From DASZIT01 sp035948855 (GTDB taxonomy: Bacteria > Actinomycetota > Acidimicrobiia > Acidimicrobiales > RAAP-2), in NCBI GenBank assembly GCA_035948855.1, contig DASZIT010000020.1:1-33858 (forward strand): DNA of 33,858 bases. The letters are read 5' to 3'. Positions 29,935 through 33,858 of the stretch are shown here, one piece after another. The translations under genes were made by a program, and so were the position numbers. Numbering within the stretch: position 1 is the first letter of the stretch; each line of letters begins with the position of its first letter. Below the pieces are notes generated by a model, which was given only the letters and a program-made list of their open reading frames with translations, did not search any database and had not been told where the DNA came from.

Positions 29935-31869
29935 ATGACCACTGCCCTATCCACCGGTGCCGGGCCGGATGCCGGCAAATCTGCTGGAGGGGACCGGCCC
30001 ACCGTGGCCGAGCGCTGGCACATCAACAAGCGCACCATCCAGATCGTCCTCGGCCTCTTCTGGATCATCGATGCCGGGCTGCAGTTCCAACCCCGCATGT
30101 TCGGTTCGGACTTCGTCTCGATGGTCATCGCCCCCAATGCTTCCGGCCAACCGACCGCCATCGCGTCGTCGGTGACCCACATGGCCAACTTCCTTTCCCG
30201 CGACGTCGCCCTCTGGAACACTGTCTTCGGCCTCGCCCAGTTGGCCATCGGCATCGGGTTGTTGCGTCGGCGCACGGTCAAGATCGCCATCGTTGGCTCC
30301 ATCGCCTGGGCCTTTGGGGTGTGGTGGTTCGGCGAAGGGTTCGGCTCCATCTTCACCGGCCACGCCAGTGCGTTGATGGGAGCTCCCGGTGCCGTCCTCC
30401 TCTATGCGGTGATCGGGGTGCTGGTCTGGCCGACGGCGGAGGACGCCGTACCTGCCGACGTCTCCGGGTCGGACCGGAAGGACGAGCAACGGACCGGACT
30501 CGCCTCGTCGGCCGCCGGCCACGGACCGCTCGGTGGGCTGGGAGGCCTCTGGGTATGGGCCGCCGTCTGGGTGTTCTTCGCGGTGCTGCAATTCCTTCCC
30601 CAGAACCGAACCTCGGGCTGGCTTTCCGACTCCTTGTCGGGGATGGCGGACGGGCAACCGGGTTGGTACGGGCACTTCCTGCGGTCGCTGGGGCATGCCT
30701 TCACCGGCGCCGGCGCCCCGGCGGCGGTCCTGTTGGCTGCCCTCTTCCTGTTGATCGGCTTGGGTCCTTTCGTCACCCGCCGACCGGACATCTTCATCGG
30801 GATCGGCATGGTTGTGGGTGCGGTGTTCTGGGTCACCGGGCAGGCCATGGGCGGGATCATGACCGGGATGGCCACCGATCCGAGCGCCGGTCCGTTGCTC
30901 ATTTTGTTGGGGGCGGTGTTCCTGCCCCGGGTCCTCGACCCGGCGACCGCACCGGTGCCGATCACCGTGGCCTTCGGACGCCACCAGATCTTGGCCACCC
31001 TCGGCGTCGTCGCCCTGGTCATCGTGCCCTCCGCGGTTGCCGCCATCCCGGAGGCCCCGGCGGCGGCCGCCTCGGGAGCCTCCAACATGAAGTCGATGAC
31101 GATGTCCGGATCCGGCGCCAGCCCGACGACCACCACCCCTGCCACGTCGGCCATGAAGGCGATGCCGGGTATGTCCGGTACGTCAGCGGGCGGCACCGCC
31201 AACTCGATGGACATGGCCGGCATGGCCGGGCTCGGGGTTACCGATCCGAATTGGAAGTACACCGGCCCGGCGCTGTCCAGCGCGGAGACGTCACTCCTCA
31301 CCTCGGTGGGCTCGGTGACCGACTCCGGGCACCAGATGCAGACACCCAGTTGCTCGACGGCGCCGACGGACGCCCAGGTCCTCGGGGCCGTGCAGTACGT
31401 GCAGGCCACTTCGGAAGCCGTGGCCAAATACAAGAACCTGAGCGCGGCGACCGCCGCCGGGTACCGGCCGATCACCAGCGCCGCCTATCCGATCGTCCAC
31501 TACATCAACCCGTCGTACATGAACAGCCAGGACATCCTCGACCCGAATCATGTCGACTCGCTGGTCTATGCCATGACGCCGACCGGACCGGTGCTGGTGG
31601 CGGCCATGTATCTCCTGCCCACCGACGCCAACGGTCCGATGCCCTACGGGTGCCTGGTCCAGTGGCATGCCCACACCAACCTGTGCATCTCGACCACCAC
31701 CCACCTGATCGTCGGGTTCACCCCCTGCGCGCCGGGCACCGTGCACGACGCGGCGCGGACCCCGTACATGACCCACGTGTGGCAGGTGCCGGTGGCCGGT
31801 GGCCCGTTGGCCATCGATCCTTCCGACCTCCAGGTGATGCAAGCCGCGGTGATGTCCCAACAGGCTTGA
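29935..31869 (+). CDS. polytopic membrane protein: duplicated module, Met-rich linker, His-containing C-terminal domain
   Basis: 644 residues, ATG 29935 with a GAGGGGGG tract just upstream. Two related four-helix modules lie at about 35-165 and 200-340. Each opens with W....(A/G)LQF.P and ends with a helix pair around (L/G)(I/P)..RR...I.IG(S/M) and G...G..TG.A. They appear to be an internal duplication. A ninth helix follows near 352-372, placing the rest outside. Residues 385-432 hold nine methionines in MKSMTMSG, MKAMPGMSG and SMDMAGMAG, like copper-binding Met motifs. The C-terminal domain (about 440-644) has GYRP, HYINPSYM, DPNHVDSLVYAM, QWHAHTNLC and THVWQVP, a His/Cys-containing pattern I recall from uncharacterised proteins. 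A metal-linked role is inference. Confidence 0.75.
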   Translation: MTTALSTGAGPDAGKSAGGDRPTVAERWHINKRTIQIVLGLFWIIDAGLQFQPRMFGSDFVSMVIAPNASGQPTAIASSVTHMANFLSRDVALWNTVFGLAQLAIGIGLLRRRTVKIAIVGSIAWAFGVWWFGEGFGSIFTGHASALMGAPGAVLLYAVIGVLVWPTAEDAVPADVSGSDRKDEQRTGLASSAAGHGPLGGLGGLWVWAAVWVFFAVLQFLPQNRTSGWLSDSLSGMADGQPGWYGHFLRSLGHAFTGAGAPAAVLLAALFLLIGLGPFVTRRPDIFIGIGMVVGAVFWVTGQAMGGIMTGMATDPSAGPLLILLGAVFLPRVLDPATAPVPITVAFGRHQILATLGVVALVIVPSAVAAIPEAPAAAASGASNMKSMTMSGSGASPTTTTPATSAMKAMPGMSGTSAGGTANSMDMAGMAGLGVTDPNWKYTGPALSSAETSLLTSVGSVTDSGHQMQTPSCSTAPTDAQVLGAVQYVQATSEAVAKYKNLSAATAAGYRPITSAAYPIVHYINPSYMNSQDILDPNHVDSLVYAMTPTGPVLVAAMYLLPTDANGPMPYGCLVQWHAHTNLCISTTTHLIVGFTPCAPGTVHDAARTPYMTHVWQVPVAGGPLAIDPSDLQVMQAAVMSQQA

Positions 31870-31902
31870 GTGCCCGACGGGTTGCCCGCGAACCACGGTA
31901 GG

Positions 31903-31925
31903 TACATACCGGCCGCCGGTATGTA
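31903..31925. promoter_or_regulatory. perfect 23-bp inverted repeat after the membrane-protein gene
   Basis: TACATACCGG and CCGGTATGTA are exact complements with a 3-bp centre. The site begins 34 bp after the stop at 31869. In RNA it would be a strong hairpin and could end the upstream transcript, though no T-run follows. Its shape also resembles TetR-family operators. Both uses are possible. Confidence 0.5.
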
Positions 31926-31939
31926 AGTGAGACATTCGG

Positions 31940-32056
31940 TCAGCCGGTGGCGCCGGCGAACGCATCCCTGATGATCAAGACGCTCCAACGCTTGCCCACC
32001 CGTTCGAGTGTTCTGGCGGTCGAGCCCACCGGAAAGTCGTAGGTCTTTCCGAGTAT
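31940..32056 (-). pseudogene. remnant of an HxlR-family regulator gene
   Basis: Reading leftward from 32056, the frame spells LGKTYDFPVGSTARTL, then ERVGKRWSVLIIRDAFAG, and stops at a TGA (31942-31940) after 38 codons. This is the start of an HxlR winged-helix domain and lines up with NCSIASALEIVGERWTLLIIRDVF of the intact gene at 20460-20942. The family's cysteine is Gly here, no start codon exists (ATA at the expected place, with an in-frame TGA before it), and the rest of the domain is missing. It lies in opposite orientation to the SDR gene, the usual arrangement for an HxlR regulator and its target. Confidence 0.7.
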
Positions 32057-32066
32057 TCACTTGGGC

Positions 32067-32111
32067 TTGCATCATGAAAGCGAATCCCCTATGGTGACTT
32101 GCATCATGCAA
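32067..32111 (+). promoter_or_regulatory. SDR promoter with two operator-like repeats
   Basis: TTGCATCATGAAA (32067-32079) and TTGCATCATGCAA (32099-32111) share an exact 11-bp CTTGCATCATG core 32 bp apart. The second is a perfect palindrome around one base. TTGCAT (32067-32072), 17 bp and TATGGT (32090-32095) form a plausible promoter. One repeat then covers the -35 box and the other the transcription start, which is the arrangement expected of a repressor. Confidence 0.55.
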
Positions 32112-32155
32112 TCTACGGGGAGATTCCCCCAGACCCCACCCATGAGGGAGATGTC

Positions 32156-32881
32156 ATGACCATCGTCGACAAATCAGTTCTGGTGACCGGGGCCAACCGC
32201 GGCATCGGGCAGGCCCTAGTTGAGGAGGCTCTGAGGAGAGGGGCCAAGCGGGTGTACGCCGGTTCGCGCCAGCCGATGGTCCACACCGATGCGCGGGTCA
32301 CGCCGCTGGTTCTCGACGTGACCGACGAGGCGCAGATTCGAGCCGCGGTCGACAACGTCGAGGTTCTCGACATTCTCATCAACAACGCCGGAGTGGCACC
32401 CTACGATGACCTGACTGATCGGAGCACCATCGAGCGAGCCCTGGCGGTCAACTTCTTCGGCCCCTACGCAGTGACACAGGCATTTCTGCCTTTGCTGACT
32501 CGCTCGCAGGGAGCCATCGTCAACAACGTGTCGCTCATGGCGCTCGCCCCGCTGCCCCTCACGCCGTCCTACGCCATCTCGAAGGCGGCGGCGTTCAATA
32601 TGACCCAGTCCTTGCGAGCCCTTCTGGCCGGCCGGGGCGTCGCCGTTCACGCCGTCTTGACGGGGCCGACGGACACCGAGATGACTGCGGGTTTCGAGAT
32701 CCCCAAGGCGACCCGCGAGTCGGTGGCCAACGCGATCTTTGACGGCGTGGAGAAGGGCGAGGAAGACATCTTTCCCGACCCGATGTCGGAGTCAATCGCC
32801 GACAGCTGGCGCCGCGGTGCCGTCAAGGCCATGGAACGCGAAAGTGCGTCATTCGTCGACCCGCAGCCGGTCGGCTCCTGA
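32156..32881 (+). CDS. SDR-family oxidoreductase
   Basis: 241 residues from the ATG at 32156, which follows GAGGGAG by five bases; the frame is open earlier but that part crosses the promoter. Classical SDR motifs: TGANRGIG (11-18), NNAG (76-79), Ser126 in VNNVSLM, and Tyr139/Lys143 in YAISK, with GPTDTEM after. The cofactor is probably NAD(P)H; the substrate is a carbonyl or alcohol of unknown type. It heads a likely two-gene unit with the SRPBCC gene 46 bp downstream. Base use is a little less GC-rich than the window average, as in the HxlR locus at 20 kb (impression, not measured). Confidence 0.92.
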   Translation: MTIVDKSVLVTGANRGIGQALVEEALRRGAKRVYAGSRQPMVHTDARVTPLVLDVTDEAQIRAAVDNVEVLDILINNAGVAPYDDLTDRSTIERALAVNFFGPYAVTQAFLPLLTRSQGAIVNNVSLMALAPLPLTPSYAISKAAAFNMTQSLRALLAGRGVAVHAVLTGPTDTEMTAGFEIPKATRESVANAIFDGVEKGEEDIFPDPMSESIADSWRRGAVKAMERESASFVDPQPVGS

Positions 32882-32927
32882 TCCTCGGGGGGCCAGGCCT
32901 GAGCTATTCAACGAAAGAGAACAAATC

Positions 32928-33377
32928 ATGCAGAGTCAGAGCTTCACCAGCACGTTCACGGTCGAGCAGACACCGACTGAGGCCTTTGACGCGATCAACA
33001 ACGTCCGCGGATGGTGGACGGGAGAGATCGAGGGCGAATCCGAAGAGTTGGGTGACGAGTTCTCGTATCGCTACCCGGGCTACCACTACTCCAGGCAGAA
33101 GATCAGTGAATCTGTGCCGGGCAAGAAAATCGTCTGGCGCGTCGTCGACGCCCACCTCGAGGGGTTCGAGGACCCGAGTGAATGGACCGAAACGGTGATC
33201 ACCTTCGAAATTGCGCCCAAGCCGGAGGGGACCGAGATTCGTTTCTCACATCTCGGTCTGGTGCCCGAATTCGAGTGCTTCGACAGCTGCTCGGGTGGCT
33301 GGGGATTCTTTGTCAACGGGAGCCTCAAGCGCCTGATCACAACCGGCGATGGGCCAACTCAACCGCCTTGGGCGTGA
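32928..33377 (+). CDS. SRPBCC-fold protein (AHSA1-like)
   Basis: 149 residues from the ATG at 32928, with a purine-rich GAAAGAGA upstream. The pattern FTSTFTVEQTPTEAFDAI, then WWTGEIEGES, F.YRYPGYHYS, KKIVWRVVDAHLEGF, TETVITFEI and GGWGFFVNGSLKRLI is that of SRPBCC (START-like) proteins of the AHSA1 type, which bind hydrophobic ligands in a helix-grip fold. No catalytic residues are defined. Cytoplasmic. Probably expressed with the SDR upstream; the pair could handle one small hydrophobic substrate, which is only inference. It converges on another SRPBCC gene. Confidence 0.87.
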   Translation: MQSQSFTSTFTVEQTPTEAFDAINNVRGWWTGEIEGESEELGDEFSYRYPGYHYSRQKISESVPGKKIVWRVVDAHLEGFEDPSEWTETVITFEIAPKPEGTEIRFSHLGLVPEFECFDSCSGGWGFFVNGSLKRLITTGDGPTQPPWA

Positions 33378-33403
33378 ATGGGTTCCGAGATTCCTCTCCT
33401 TCT

Positions 33404-33420
33404 CGGGGCCGGGTCCCGAT
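33404..33420. terminator. possible hairpin between convergent SRPBCC genes
   Basis: TCGGG and CCCGA are complementary across a 7-base loop in the 45-bp gap between the two convergent genes. The position suits a two-way terminator, but the stem is only 5 bp and neither side has a clear T-run. Confidence 0.25.
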
Positions 33421-33422
33421 GG

Positions 33423-33839
33423 TCATGATCCTTTGCCGGCCTTTTCCAGCGTCTTCTTGATGACGGCAAGCCCGGTGTCCATCAGTTCTCCGGTGCGCTT
33501 GGCCAGTTCGTCTGGCAGCACATCGGTGATCCACACGAATCGGCATTGAGCTTCTCCGTCCCGAATCACCTGCACCGACGCGTTGCTGTGCGAGCTTCCC
33601 ATCGGACTTTCGACCACGCTGTAGGCCAAGCGCATCCACTCCTCGTCCATGCCCACCATGGACTCCCTGGCCACCGCGCCGCCGAAGAAGGTGACTTCTC
33701 GCTCGCGTTCGCTCGTCATCTTGCAATCGACGATGAAGCCCGGGGCCAGTCGCTCATGCAGTGCACCAAAATCGCGAACTGCGTCCCAACACGCTGCGGC
33801 ATCTTCGTTGATGGCGATCTCTCTAATGATTGAGGCCAT
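33423..33839 (-). CDS. SRPBCC-family protein (polyketide cyclase/dehydrase-like)
   Basis: 138 residues. It opens IIREIAINEDAAACWDAVRDFGALHERLAPGFI, then EREVTFFGG, MRLAYSVVESPMG, HSNASVQV and C-terminal LPDELAKRTGELMDTGLAVIKKTLE, a layout typical of the polyketide-cyclase-like SRPBCC group: strand-helix-strand and a long C-terminal helix lining the pocket. The ATG at 33839 follows AGGGAG by a few bases, near the right edge of the window; its upstream context is not visible. It shows no close likeness to the convergent AHSA1-like gene, so it is not a local duplicate. Ligand unknown. Confidence 0.88.
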   Translation of the reverse strand: MASIIREIAINEDAAACWDAVRDFGALHERLAPGFIVDCKMTSEREREVTFFGGAVARESMVGMDEEWMRLAYSVVESPMGSSHSNASVQVIRDGEAQCRFVWITDVLPDELAKRTGELMDTGLAVIKKTLEKAGKGS

Positions 33840-33858
33840 GAATCTCCCTTGCTCGTGG

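Overview
The window is high-GC DNA (roughly 65-70 %) with dense coding on both strands, many GTG starts and short intergenic gaps. Gene content points to Actinomycetota. Indicators are an actinobacterial HspR-type operator (HAIR) in front of lon, a tandem crcB pair, a short-chain dehydrogenase of the mycofactocin-coupled type, and a secreted protein ending in the 42-residue 'VASDGG.FAFG...PIVGMA.TPDG.GYWL' repeats. I associate those repeats mostly with Acidimicrobiia. The assignment is inferred from gene families, not from a marker gene. No rRNA, tRNA, phage, insertion sequence or CRISPR array was seen, so this looks like ordinary chromosome.

Layout. 1-2.3 kb: a CoA-transferase/hydrolase gene followed by an endonuclease/exonuclease/phosphatase-fold gene (minus strand). 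2.5-9.1 kb: one giant secreted modular protein of about 2200 residues, with three ALK/LTK-type glycine-rich modules, Ig-like modules, two MBG-like modules, nine putative-Ig repeats and a C-terminal propeller-like repeat block. 9.1-10.5 kb: a small GNAT protein and an alpha/beta hydrolase. 10.5-13.0 kb: lon protease with a HAIR-like operator. 13.0-13.9 kb: two overlapping crcB (fluoride channel) genes under a well-formed fluoride riboswitch. 13.95-14.35 kb: a YjbQ-family gene. 14.4-17.8 kb: two divergent DHA2-family drug/proton antiporters. 17.9-19.55 kb: pgi. 19.6-20.9 kb: an alpha/beta hydrolase and an HxlR regulator. 21.1-23.7 kb: a membrane fatty-acid desaturase facing a PaaX-family regulator and a mycofactocin-type SDR, with start codons only a few bases apart. 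23.7-26.1 kb: a GGDEF diguanylate cyclase, a tiny cysteine-rich DUF5522 protein and a phosphodiester-glycosidase-like secreted protein. 26.5-29.8 kb: an MMPL transporter and a glycerate kinase. 29.9-31.9 kb: an unusual polytopic protein made of two copies of a membrane module, a Met-rich linker and a His-containing extracytoplasmic domain. 31.9-33.9 kb: a decayed HxlR fragment, an SDR gene with two operator-like repeats, and two SRPBCC-fold genes.

The clearest functional units are fluoride export (riboswitch plus crcB pair), heat-shock-controlled Lon, and the desaturase/PaaX/SDR cluster. The HxlR remnant before the 32-kb SDR gene, together with a near-identical palindromic motif before the hydrolase beside the intact HxlR gene at 20.4 kb, suggests a small regulon shared by two separated loci. 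The least-described items are the giant glycine-rich/Ig/propeller protein and the duplicated-module Met-rich membrane protein.
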